This document shows positions 1 to 6,181 of a stretch of 6,258 nucleotides of DNA, in pieces (position 1 is the first letter of the stretch; each line of letters starts with the position of its first letter). The stretch lies in NCBI GenBank assembly GCA_028875175.1, contig JAPPFO010000133.1:392-6649 (forward strand). Direction: 5' to 3'. Both the position numbers and the translations under genes were made by a program. This DNA comes from Chloroflexota bacterium. GTDB taxonomy: Bacteria > Chloroflexota > UBA11872. Below the pieces are notes generated by a model, which saw nothing but the letters and a program-made list of their open reading frames with translations, was not told where the DNA came from and ran no database searches.

Positions 1-99
1 CGCCTTACTTCCGCGGGGGGGGCTCGGGGTGCCGCCGGGCGGGGGTTTGGCCGGGGGGTGGGGCGGGCTCGCCCCGCCGGGGGGGGGGGGGCGCGGGGC
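1..99. other. G-rich low-complexity tract upstream of the murT tail
   Basis: This stretch is almost all G and C, with several long G runs, including 8 G at 15-22, 6 G at 53-58 and 13 G at 79-91. Read in the murT frame it is open, but it encodes a Gly/Arg/Ala-rich string unlike any MurT sequence I know. Homology to MurT becomes recognisable only after about position 110. It contains a perfect small hairpin at 60-75. It is either a low-quality or misassembled contig edge or a real low-complexity insertion; I favour the artefact. No gene is called here. Confidence 0.6.
60..75. repeat. Short GC hairpin, 6-bp stem
   Basis: GGGGCG at 60-65 pairs perfectly with CGCCCC at 70-75 around a four-base loop (GGCT). 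No U-run follows, so it does not look like an intrinsic terminator on either strand. In a tract this rich in G and C a stem of this size can arise by chance, and the surrounding sequence is of doubtful quality. Confidence 0.35.
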
Positions 100-210
100 G
101 GCCAGTCTCGCCGGCTGATCGTGCTGGCGACGTACACCGCCATGCTTGACCTGCGCGCAGTCTGCACCCGCCGCGGATGGGTCGACCCGTACTGGAGAGC
201 GGCCACATGA
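100..210 (+). CDS. murT: MurT C-terminal fragment (lipid II isoglutaminyl synthase, Mur-ligase-like subunit)
   Basis: Only the last 30 or so residues of MurT can be read. The frame running from about 100 to the TGA at 208-210 gives LIVLATYTAMLDLRAV, then RGWVDPYW near the C-terminus. The TYTAMLDLR block followed by a short arm-like tail is the typical end of the MurT C-terminal domain (formerly DUF1727). MurT is the ATP-dependent Mur-ligase-like subunit that activates the D-Glu of lipid II for amidation by ammonia from GatD. The stop overlaps the gatD start as ATGA (207-210), the usual murT-gatD arrangement and a sign of translational coupling. Upstream of about 110 the expected MurT sequence is missing and is replaced by the G-rich tract, so the gene is cut or corrupted here. 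Identification rests on a short segment plus the strong gatD context. Confidence 0.8.
   Translation, partial: GQSRRLIVLATYTAMLDLRAVCTRRGWVDPYWRAAT
194..199 (+). promoter_or_regulatory. Ribosome binding site that decides the gatD start
   Basis: GGAGAG at 194-199 lies 7 bases before the ATG at 207. It favours that start over an in-frame ATG at 177, which would add ten residues read from inside the murT tail. The choice also produces the common 4-base ATGA overlap with the murT stop. Confidence 0.7.
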
Positions 211-950
211 CGGTTTCTGGTCCGGCGCTGCGGATAGCCTATTTGTATCCCGATCTGATGAATCTCTACGCGGACCGTGGCAACGTGACCTGCCTGGAGC
301 GACGCTGCACCTGGCGCGGCATCACGCCACTGGTTGAACGGTTGGAGTGGAATGACCGGCTGGCCGAGCCTGCCGACCTATACGTGATTGGCGGCGGGCA
401 GGACCGCCAGCAGCAACTGGCAAGCCAGGGTCTCACCACCAGCAACGCCGATCAGATCCTGTCCGGCCTCGGTGACGGCGCGGCGATGCTGGCGGTTTGC
501 GGGGGCTATCAGCTGATGGCCCACTGCTATCGCGCCGCCGACGGCTCGGAACTGGCGGGGCTGGGGGTGTTTGACGCCGAGACGGTGCATCCGGGTTCCG
601 ACGTGCCGCGCTGCATCGGGAACGTAGTCTGCGACTGGAACGGCTCCCGGCTGGTCGGTTTCGAAAACCACGGCGGGCGCACGTTTCTTGGTTCGAACGC
701 GCTGCCGCTGGCGCGAGTCGTGCGCGGGCATGGCAACAACTCGGAGGACGGCACGGAAGGGGCGGTGGCGGGCAATGCCATCGGCACCTATCTTCACGGG
801 TCTGTGCTGCCCAAGAACCCCCACCTGGCCGATGAAATCATTCGGACCGCGCTCGCTCGCACCGCCCCAGGTTTCGATCTTGCGCCGCTGGACGATGCCG
901 CTGAGTGGGCGGCTCATCAGGCCGCCCTGCGCGTTGCGGGATTGCGCTGA
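207..950 (+). CDS. gatD: GatD, glutamine amidotransferase subunit of lipid II isoglutaminyl synthase
   Basis: GatD hydrolyses glutamine and passes the ammonia to MurT, which amidates the alpha-carboxyl of D-Glu in the lipid II stem peptide on the cytoplasmic side of the membrane. The 247-residue product matches the family length (Staphylococcus aureus GatD is about 243). It is a class I (triad-type) amidotransferase: the GatD/CobQ-like N-terminus reads RIAYLYPDLMNLYADRGN (residues 9-26), GGGQDR lies at 62-67, the nucleophile Cys98 sits in AVCGGYQLM, and the catalytic His197 in TYLHGSVLPKNP. FENHGGRT (152-159) is also a typical GatD block. The start at 207 is chosen for its ribosome binding site and ATGA coupling to murT. 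The pairing with the murT tail separates it from cobyric acid synthase, which shares this fold. All key residues are intact and nothing looks truncated. Confidence 0.95.
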   Translation: MTVSGPALRIAYLYPDLMNLYADRGNVTCLERRCTWRGITPLVERLEWNDRLAEPADLYVIGGGQDRQQQLASQGLTTSNADQILSGLGDGAAMLAVCGGYQLMAHCYRAADGSELAGLGVFDAETVHPGSDVPRCIGNVVCDWNGSRLVGFENHGGRTFLGSNALPLARVVRGHGNNSEDGTEGAVAGNAIGTYLHGSVLPKNPHLADEIIRTALARTAPGFDLAPLDDAAEWAAHQAALRVAGLR

Positions 951-985
951 CGTCTCGCGGCGGAGTTGACCAGGGCGCATCTCAC

Positions 986-1468
986 GTGAAATCCGTCCGC
1001 CCCGGCTGGTCGCGTCGAAGTCTGGTCATTCCCGCCGCGCTCGCGCTGGCTGGTGGCGCGGCGGCGTCGGCCTGGCGGCTGATCAGCCCGCCGCCTTCTC
1101 GTGCATTTGGTGGGCTGGTGCGCGCCGGCCGACCGCAGGACTATGCCGTTGGCGATGTCAAGACCTGGGCCGACGGCCGCTTCTATTTGGCGCGCGGCCC
1201 CAGCGGCTTTGTGGCGCTGTACCGGCAGTGCCCGCATCTGCGCTGCACCATTCCGCCGCCGGTCGACGGCATCTTTGAGTGCAAGTGCCACTTGTCGCGA
1301 TTCGGGCTGACCGGCGAGCTGTTGCGGGGGCCGGCGCAGCGGCCGATGGACCGCTTTCCGATCCGGCTGGTTAACGGCGAGCTCGTTGTGACGACCGGTG
1401 AGGCATGGGTGATCCGGCGGACCGAGTACAGCGACAGAGACGCCTTCGATCCCGGCCCCGTGGCATGA
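986..1468 (+). CDS. Tat-targeted Rieske [2Fe-2S] protein, bc1/b6f-like
   Basis: This 160-residue protein binds a Rieske [2Fe-2S] cluster and probably transfers electrons at the outer face of the membrane. The ligands are visible: Cys82 and His84 in CPHLRC, Cys99 and His102 in CKCHLSRF. Cys87 and Cys101 match the extra disulfide pair of bc1/b6f-type Rieske proteins, and GPAQRPM (115-121) matches the conserved GPAPRPL segment. The N-terminus has a twin-arginine signature, WSRRSLV (8-14), followed by a hydrophobic stretch to about residue 29 (possible AxA site at 27-29), as expected for a Tat-exported and membrane-anchored Rieske protein. I chose the GTG start at 986, which has AGGG 10 bases upstream; an ATG at 905 would lie inside gatD and add 27 residues ahead of the signal. 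No cytochrome b gene is in the window, so its partner is unknown. A role in a dioxygenase is unlikely given the signal peptide and disulfide cysteines. Confidence 0.85.
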   Translation: MKSVRPGWSRRSLVIPAALALAGGAAASAWRLISPPPSRAFGGLVRAGRPQDYAVGDVKTWADGRFYLARGPSGFVALYRQCPHLRCTIPPPVDGIFECKCHLSRFGLTGELLRGPAQRPMDRFPIRLVNGELVVTTGEAWVIRRTEYSDRDAFDPGPVA

Positions 1469-1489
1469 TGCGGCCCGTCACCAATCGTC

Positions 1490-1496
1490 AGGGAGG
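1490..1496 (+). promoter_or_regulatory. Strong ribosome binding site of the HIT gene
   Basis: AGGGAGG at 1490-1496 lies 6 bases before the ATG at 1503. It is the best Shine-Dalgarno match in the window and fixes the start of the HIT gene. Confidence 0.75.
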
Positions 1497-1502
1497 CCAG
1501 CT

Positions 1503-1985
1503 ATGAAGCATCCGTCCTACGACGCGTCCTGCGGCATCTGCCACTCCAACGCCGGCGAAGAAGAATCTGCGGGCGGAGTGATCTTTGAGAACGACTTGTG
1601 GCTCATCCGGCACACCGGAGCGCCGTTTCCCCTGGCTGGCTGGCTTCTCCTGCAGCCGCAGCGCCACGTGCAGGGGCCCGCGCGATTCAACGACGCCGAA
1701 GCGACGAACTTCGGTCCGGCGCTTCGGCATTTCATGCGGACGCTGGAAGAGGTTACCGGGGCTGAGCGGAGCTATGTGGTGGCGTATGGCGAGAGCGTTC
1801 CGCACATGCACGCCCACATCATTCCCCGCTACGCGGACCTGCCCGCCCCGGATGTGGCCTGGGGTCTCGCGGACCGCTTCCGCGCAATTGGCGACGGGAC
1901 TCGCGAAGGGATCCCCGAGGCCGAGGTGATGGCCACAATCGAAGCCTATCGGGCGGCGCTGGCCGCGAACCCGCCGCCGAGCTAG
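1503..1985 (+). CDS. HIT-family (histidine triad) nucleotide hydrolase/transferase
   Basis: The protein has 160 residues, longer than the 110-140 of simple Hint proteins but within the range of bacterial HIT proteins. The histidine triad is at 101-107 (HMHAHII): His101, His103 (the expected nucleophile that forms a nucleotidyl intermediate) and His105. The family hydrolyses or transfers nucleoside phosphates such as AMP-amidates or dinucleoside polyphosphates; the substrate cannot be read from sequence. An N-terminal CGIC (Cys10, Cys13) together with His55 and His101 could form the zinc site seen in some HIT proteins. The core VIFENDLWLI to WLLLQPQRHV (26-56) is typical. The gene follows the Rieske gene by 34 bp on the same strand and may be co-transcribed. 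Its TAG stop lies in the same CTAG as the lysA stop. No signal peptide is seen, so it should act in the cytoplasm. Confidence 0.9.
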   Translation: MKHPSYDASCGICHSNAGEEESAGGVIFENDLWLIRHTGAPFPLAGWLLLQPQRHVQGPARFNDAEATNFGPALRHFMRTLEEVTGAERSYVVAYGESVPHMHAHIIPRYADLPAPDVAWGLADRFRAIGDGTREGIPEAEVMATIEAYRAALAANPPPS

Positions 1986-3313
1986 GCCTCGACCGGGGCA
2001 AACGCTGCCAGTAGGTCCGCGTCGGTTTCGCGCGGCCTGGTGATGCGGGCTTCGCCGTCGCGCACGAGCACGGTGGCCGGACGGCCGACCAGGTTGTAGT
2101 TGCTGGCCATGGACATGTGATAGGCGCCGGCGGCGGGGACCGCCAGCACGTCACCGCGCCGCAACGACGGCAGCTCGATGTCGCGCAGCAGCACGTCGCC
2201 GGATTCGCAGTAGCGCCCGGCCACCGTGACGAGCTGTTGCGAGCCGTCCGGCGGCCGGTTGGCGATCAAGGCGCGGTACTGGGCGCCGTAGAGGGCGGGG
2301 CGAATGTTGTCGGCCATGCCGCCGTCCACGGACACGTAGGTGCGAACGCCCGGAATCTCCTTGATCGTGCCGACTCGATAGAGGGCCACGCCGGCGCGCG
2401 CGACGATGGAGCGCCCGGGTTCGATGAGCAGCCGCGGTTCGGGGTCCAGGCGGCGCGCCCGCAGGGTGGCGGCGATGACCTCAACAAACGAGCCAGCTGC
2501 GGGGGGATCGTCGGCTTCGCTGTAGCTGACGCCAAAGCCGCCGCCGGGGCTGATGTCACGCAGAACCAGACCGTGGCGGTCGGACATCTCGGCCGCGAAG
2601 TCGAGCACGATGCCCAGGCTGTCGGCATAGGGCTCGACGTCGAGGACTTGCGAGCCGATGTGGGCGTGCAAGCCGGTCAAGTCGATCGAGTCAGAGGCCT
2701 GAGCCCGCGCCACCGCTTCTTCCGCGGCGCCGGAGTGGAGTTGCAGGCCGAATTTGCTGTCGATCGCCCCGGTGCGGATGTACTCGTGGGTATGAGCTTC
2801 CACGCCGGGGGTGATGCGCAGGATGACCGGAGCAGGCGGGCCTGTGCGTTGCGCCGCGATTGCGGCGATCAGATCGAGTTCATCGAGGCTGTCCACGACG
2901 ATGCGTCCGACGCCGACGTCAAGTGCGTATTCAATCTCTTCGGGCAGCTTGTTGTTTCCGTGAAAGACGATGCGTTCGGCTGGCATGCCGCCGGCCAGCG
3001 CCACGCAAATCTCGCCACTCGAGACGGCGTCAGCGCCGAGGCCTTCTTCCGCAACTATGCCCGCGATAGTGGGATCGAGGTGGGCCTTGGAGGCGTAGAG
3101 GGCGAGGCTGTTGGCGTATTCGCGCGCCAGTGGCTGGGCGTAGGCCCGGCACTGGGCGCGTAGGGTGGCTTCGTCGAATGCGTAGAGCGGCGTGCCGTGC
3201 GCGTCGATCAGATGGTCGACAGGAGCGCCGCCGAGCACGAGCACGCCGCGCGAGTCACGGCGGGCCCCGTGTGGAAAGACCTCGGTGAGGAGCGTGTGTT
3301 CAGCAGTGCTCAC
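1982..3313 (-). CDS. lysA: Diaminopimelate decarboxylase LysA
   Basis: LysA removes CO2 from meso-diaminopimelate to give L-lysine, the last step of lysine synthesis, using PLP. The 443-residue protein is full length for the family (about 420 residues). The fold-III PLP barrel shows Lys76 (YASKA, Schiff-base lysine), HAHIGSQ (216-222), a glycine-rich phosphate loop SPGGGFG (255-261) and EPGRS (298-302). The C-terminal part carries DGGMADNIRPALYGA (330-344, substrate-binding Arg338 and Tyr342), the cross-subunit CESGD (369-373) and GAYHMSMASNYN (396-407). The CESGD form and the full set of motifs support LysA over ornithine/arginine decarboxylase relatives. The start is GTG, with no good ribosome binding site, only 5 bp after the upstream dehydratase-like gene, so translation is probably coupled to it. 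It ends overlapping the convergent HIT gene by 4 bp, leaving no room for a terminator between the two strings. Confidence 0.95.
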   Translation of the reverse strand: MSTAEHTLLTEVFPHGARRDSRGVLVLGGAPVDHLIDAHGTPLYAFDEATLRAQCRAYAQPLAREYANSLALYASKAHLDPTIAGIVAEEGLGADAVSSGEICVALAGGMPAERIVFHGNNKLPEEIEYALDVGVGRIVVDSLDELDLIAAIAAQRTGPPAPVILRITPGVEAHTHEYIRTGAIDSKFGLQLHSGAAEEAVARAQASDSIDLTGLHAHIGSQVLDVEPYADSLGIVLDFAAEMSDRHGLVLRDISPGGGFGVSYSEADDPPAAGSFVEVIAATLRARRLDPEPRLLIEPGRSIVARAGVALYRVGTIKEIPGVRTYVSVDGGMADNIRPALYGAQYRALIANRPPDGSQQLVTVAGRYCESGDVLLRDIELPSLRRGDVLAVPAAGAYHMSMASNYNLVGRPATVLVRDGEARITRPRETDADLLAAFAPVEA

Positions 3314-3318
3314 GGCAG

Positions 3319-4470
3319 CTAGCTCAGAGGCGCGGGATGGGCGGCCAGAGCGTCCTCAATGAGAGCGGTGCCGAGGCCGGGGGTGGTGGGGGTTTGCATC
3401 CAGCCGTGGTTGATGTTGGGAGAATCGCTGACCAGGTCGTCGCGCCAGGGGGCGGAGTCGACGTCGGTTTCCATGATGCGCAGGTTGCTTACGGACGCGG
3501 CCACGTGGGCGCACATGAAGGTGGAGACGTGGCTGTAGTAGTTGTGCGGGGCCACGCAGACCTCGTGGGCGGCGGCCATTTCGGCGATGTGCAGGGATTG
3601 CGCGATGCCGTTCCAGGCCACGTCGATCATGGCGACGTCCATGGCGCCTGCCTGGAAGAAGCGCGCGTAGTCGTGGACCGCGGTCAGGTTCTCGGCTGAG
3701 CAGAGCGGGGTGCGAATGGAGCGGCGGACGTGCGCCAGCGCCTCGGGGTCGTAGCTGTCGTATTCGATCCAAAAGAGCTCGTACGGGGCCAGGGCGTCGG
3801 CAATCTGGATGACGGCGGCGGGACGATAGCGAAAGTTCAGATCCAGGCAGATGTCGATGTCCGGGCCGACCGCCTCACGCATGGTCTCGATCTGGCGAAC
3901 GATGATGGCCAGATCGCCGCGTTCCAGGTTGCCGTCGGTTGGGCGGGCGAAGTGGCCGGCCTCGGCGGGACAAAGCGGGTTGGTCTTGAGCGCGGTATAA
4001 CCGCTGGCCACAACCTCGCGACCCAGGTCGGCAAAGTCCTCCCAGGTGTTGATAGGTGGGGTGCCCAGGACGCTCTGATGGGCCAGGCGGTAGCTGCCGC
4101 AGTGCGACCAGTAGAGACGGATGCTGTCGCGCGTGGGTCCGCCGAGCAGCTCGGTAATGGAGACGCCGTGGGCCTGGCCCTTGATGTCCCAGAGCGCGGC
4201 CTCGATGCCGGCCAGCGACTTGCGGGCCACGCCGCCGATGTTCTGGCGCATGCGAAAGGCCATGTCGGCGGTCAGCGCCAGGACTTGCCTCGGGTCCTTG
4301 CCCATGATCTCCGTGGCCAGGTCATGCACGCCGGCCGCCAGGGCGCGGGGCATCTGCCAGTCGCTGCACTCGCCATAGCCAACCAGCCCGCTGTCGGTCT
4401 CAACGCGGACGAAGGTCCAGGGCGACCAGCCGTTGGAGCACTGCAGGGGTTCGATGGAGACGATGCGCAT
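3319..4470 (-). CDS. Mandelate racemase/muconate lactonizing enzyme family protein, probable sugar-acid dehydratase
   Basis: This 383-residue enolase-superfamily member has the usual two parts: an N-terminal capping domain (1 to about 115) and a barrel. The Mg2+ ligands are Asp210 (CLDLNFRY), Glu236 (WIEYDSYD) and Glu260 (SAENL). The His-Asp dyad of the mandelate racemase group appears as His309 (VAPHNYYSH) and Asp283 (MIDVAWNG). Lys162 (ALKTNP) sits on the second strand, where the other general acid/base is found. Members of this group abstract the proton alpha to a carboxylate; the layout, with GGPTRDSIRLYWS at 110-122, most resembles galactonate-type acid-sugar dehydratases, but the substrate cannot be assigned. 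The ATG start has only a weak AGGCGGA (4475-4481) close to it. lysA follows 5 bp downstream; I see no metabolic link between them. SAR202-group Chloroflexota are known for many paralogues of this superfamily, which fits the suggested source. Confidence 0.88.
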   Translation of the reverse strand: MRIVSIEPLQCSNGWSPWTFVRVETDSGLVGYGECSDWQMPRALAAGVHDLATEIMGKDPRQVLALTADMAFRMRQNIGGVARKSLAGIEAALWDIKGQAHGVSITELLGGPTRDSIRLYWSHCGSYRLAHQSVLGTPPINTWEDFADLGREVVASGYTALKTNPLCPAEAGHFARPTDGNLERGDLAIIVRQIETMREAVGPDIDICLDLNFRYRPAAVIQIADALAPYELFWIEYDSYDPEALAHVRRSIRTPLCSAENLTAVHDYARFFQAGAMDVAMIDVAWNGIAQSLHIAEMAAAHEVCVAPHNYYSHVSTFMCAHVAASVSNLRIMETDVDSAPWRDDLVSDSPNINHGWMQTPTTPGLGTALIEDALAAHPAPLS

Positions 4471-4585
4471 GGGGTCCGCCTACCTGCTGCCTGTGGGGAG
4501 GTCGAGCATCTGAGTTTCGGTCATTCGCTGAACGCGCTGGCGACGGCAGTTTGGCAGGCGGGCATTCGGCCGTCGAACCGGCGGG
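4471..4585. other. 115-bp gap between radC and the dehydratase-like gene
   Basis: This is the only internal gap of any size. On the minus strand it could hold a promoter for the dehydratase-lysA pair, but I see no clear -35/-10 pair. A 14-codon minus-strand reading frame (ATG at 4524-4522, TAG at 4482-4480) has no ribosome binding site worth noting and is not called as a gene. No terminator with a U-run follows radC. Confidence 0.4.
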
Positions 4586-5311
4586 TTACCACTCATGGCC
4601 GGACTCTCGAAGGCTGACGAAGCCGCCGGCGCCGCGGGCGACGACGATGTGGTCGAGCACCTTGATGCCGAGCAGGTTGCCGGCTTCGGCTGCGCGGCGG
4701 GTGAGGGCGACATCCTGGGGCGAGGGCGTGGGGTCGCCGCTGGGGTGGTTGTGGGCCAGGAGTAGCGCGGTGCAGCCGATGCGGACCGCCTCCTGAAACA
4801 GATCCGCCATGCGGGCGTTGACGGCGTTGACGGCGCCTTGGGCGACCTGGCGGACGCGCAGGACGCGGTGGCGCGTATCGAGCAGGACGACGACCAGGCG
4901 CTCGTCGCTGGCCTCGGTGAGGTGGCTGGCGAGGACGCGGGCGGCGTCGGCGGGGGTTTCGATGGCCGGGCGTTCGTCGAGCGCTTCGATTTGCAGGCGG
5001 CGGGCCAGTTCGAGGGCGGCCTTGATCTCGGCGGCCTTGGCCAGACCGACGCCGTGGACGGTGGTGAGCTCGTCAATGGTGGCGTCGGCCAGGCCGCGCA
5101 AGGAGGCGAATCTGGCCAGGAGGGACTGGGCGAGTTCGAGGGCGCTGCCCTGGGATGAGCCGGAGCGAAGGATGAGGGCGAGGAGTTCGTGGTCACTGAG
5201 GCTGGAGGTGCCGTCGCGGGCCAGGCGTTCGCGCGGTCGCCGGGACGCGTCGATCTCGCGGATGCGGACGCCGTAGCCCGGTGGAGGTTGCCGCCCGGTT
5301 TCCCCCGTCAC
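4586..5311 (-). CDS. radC: RadC/YeeS-family JAB1/MPN (JAMM) domain protein
   Basis: RadC proteins are widespread. They were once linked to DNA repair, a role since withdrawn in Escherichia coli, and their function is still unclear. The 241-residue protein has a helix-hairpin-helix-like N-terminal part (about 20-115, with LSDHELLALILRSG at 38-51 and TTVHGVGLAKAAEI at 83-96). A JAMM metalloprotease-like domain follows (about 118-237). The zinc signature is HNHPSGDPTPSPQD (187-200): His187, His189 and Asp200 with the exact 10-residue spacing; Glu137 before the first strand (DERLVVVLLD) is the likely catalytic glutamate. The block that reads VHPREVF in many RadC proteins is NARMADLF (165-172) here, which I take as lineage variation. 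The start is GTG, overlapping the upstream gene stop as GTGA (5308-5311), so translation is probably coupled. Family assignment is firm; biological role is not. Confidence 0.92.
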   Translation of the reverse strand: MTGETGRQPPPGYGVRIREIDASRRPRERLARDGTSSLSDHELLALILRSGSSQGSALELAQSLLARFASLRGLADATIDELTTVHGVGLAKAAEIKAALELARRLQIEALDERPAIETPADAARVLASHLTEASDERLVVVLLDTRHRVLRVRQVAQGAVNAVNARMADLFQEAVRIGCTALLLAHNHPSGDPTPSPQDVALTRRAAEAGNLLGIKVLDHIVVARGAGGFVSLRESGHEW

Positions 5312-6114
5312 CCGCCGCCGCCCGCGCGCAGGGCGCGGCCGGCGGTCTGGCGGTATTCGCGGGCGCGTTCGAGGATGAGGTGGCGGATTTCCTCGTCGGA
5401 GACGGCGCGGATGGGGCGGGCAGGGACGCCAAGGAGGAGGCGACGCTCGGAGAATTCCTTGCCCTCGCCGACGAGGGCGGCGGCGCCGACGATGGAGTGG
5501 CGGCGGATGTGGGCGCCGCTAAGGACGGTGGACTGGATGCCGATGAGGCATTCGTCCTCGATGGTGCAGGCATGGACCACGGCCATGTGGCCGACGGTGA
5601 CGTCGGCGCCGATGACCAGGGGGAGTCCGGAGTCCACATGCAGGACGCAGCCGTCCTGGATGTTGGTGCCGGGGCCGATGTGGACGGGGGCGAGGTCGGC
5701 GCGGATGACGGTGTTGTACCAGACGCTGGCGTCGTCGCCGATGCGTACGTCGCCGATGAGCTGGGCACCGGGGGCCAGGAAGACGTTGCGGCCGATGGTG
5801 GGGACGATGCCGTTGGCGGCGTGGAGTTGGGGGCCGGGCGTGGCGGCGTCCATTTCCTGGAGGAGGGTTTCCTCCTGGAGCTGGCGGAGGTGGACTTCGT
5901 CGAGGGTGTCGGCGGGGCGGAGGAGCATGTAGAGGAGGGCGCCGAGGGGGCCGAGGCCGAGGACGAGGAGGGGGGCGAAGAGGCGGACGTAGATGTCCTG
6001 GGTGCGGCGGCGGATGTCCTGCCAGGCCCAGACGAAGGCGGCTGCCCAAACAGCGGCGCCGAAGGCGGCCAGCAAGGCAAGGACGATGGCGATGGCCTGG
6101 CCGATGGACTCCAC
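5308..6114 (-). CDS. Membrane-anchored gamma-carbonic anhydrase-like protein (left-handed beta-helix)
   Basis: The 268-residue protein has two parts. Residues 1-90 hold two hydrophobic helices (about 6-31 and 44-65) around WQDIRRRTQD, then LLRPADTLDEVHLRQLQEE, an acidic amphipathic segment. This resembles a two-helix N-terminal module I recall from Chloroflexota membrane proteins (inference from memory). Residues about 95-240 are a hexapeptide-repeat gamma-carbonic anhydrase/YrdA/PaaY-type domain. The zinc histidines are His159 (VLHV), His176 (VGHM) and His181 (VVHAC), with the 5-residue spacing of the last two as in Cam; RAD (138-140) and NIQDG (151-155) supply the conserved Arg, Asp and Gln. 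It may catalyse CO2/bicarbonate conversion at the membrane, though many relatives have no demonstrated activity. Usual relatives are soluble, about 170-180 residues. The start is GTG with a poor ribosome binding site; an internal ATG at 5853-5851 would yield a soluble form of 181 residues. radC follows by a GTGA overlap. Confidence 0.85.
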   Translation of the reverse strand: MESIGQAIAIVLALLAAFGAAVWAAAFVWAWQDIRRRTQDIYVRLFAPLLVLGLGPLGALLYMLLRPADTLDEVHLRQLQEETLLQEMDAATPGPQLHAANGIVPTIGRNVFLAPGAQLIGDVRIGDDASVWYNTVIRADLAPVHIGPGTNIQDGCVLHVDSGLPLVIGADVTVGHMAVVHACTIEDECLIGIQSTVLSGAHIRRHSIVGAAALVGEGKEFSERRLLLGVPARPIRAVSDEEIRHLILERAREYRQTAGRALRAGGGG

Positions 6115-6181
6115 GCGTTGGGCCTGTGGGGTGGGAGCAACTCCGAATTGTAGGCGGGAAATCGGGGGGTCTCGTGCGCGT

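Noticed and set aside
165..172. Generic search for a phage-defence or other new multi-gene system in the window
   Set aside because: All full genes belong to known housekeeping or metabolic families (GatD, Rieske, HIT, LysA, enolase superfamily, RadC, gamma-carbonic anhydrase). RadC can appear near mobile elements, but there is no integrase, transposase, repeat pair or defence gene here. The coordinates given are nominal.
177..206. Upstream ATG at 177 as the gatD start
   Set aside because: It would place ten extra residues inside the murT tail. The ATG at 207 has a ribosome binding site at 194-199 and the typical ATGA coupling, and gives the family length.
2117..3163. Long plus-strand open frame (348 codons) opposite lysA
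   Set aside because: It is an antisense shadow of lysA in GC-rich DNA. The lysA frame carries every family motif, while the antisense product has no recognisable domain and no ribosome binding site.
4480..4524. 14-codon minus-strand reading frame that might be a leader peptide before the dehydratase-like gene
   Set aside because: It has no convincing ribosome binding site, no run of regulatory codons and no attenuator-like hairpin after it. A frame this short is expected by chance.
4571..4585. Small AACC/GGTT inverted repeat just after the radC stop as a terminator
   Set aside because: The stem is only about 4 bp and no U-run follows, so it does not meet the pattern of an intrinsic terminator.
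3730..4617. Plus-strand open frame (295 codons) opposite the dehydratase-like gene
   Set aside because: It is a shadow of an enolase-superfamily gene with intact catalytic residues, and has no domain of its own.
5861..5876. AGGAGG/CCTCCT inverted repeat with a GTTT loop
   Set aside because: It lies inside the carbonic anhydrase-like coding region and is explained by repeated Leu/Glu codons in the acidic helix; there is no sign of a separate role.
5281..6153. Long plus-strand open frame (290 codons) rich in Gly, Asp, Glu and Ala
   Set aside because: It is antisense to the carbonic anhydrase-like gene. Its acidic repetitive composition comes from reading the complement of a C-rich coding strand; the minus-strand frame has clear zinc ligands and helices.
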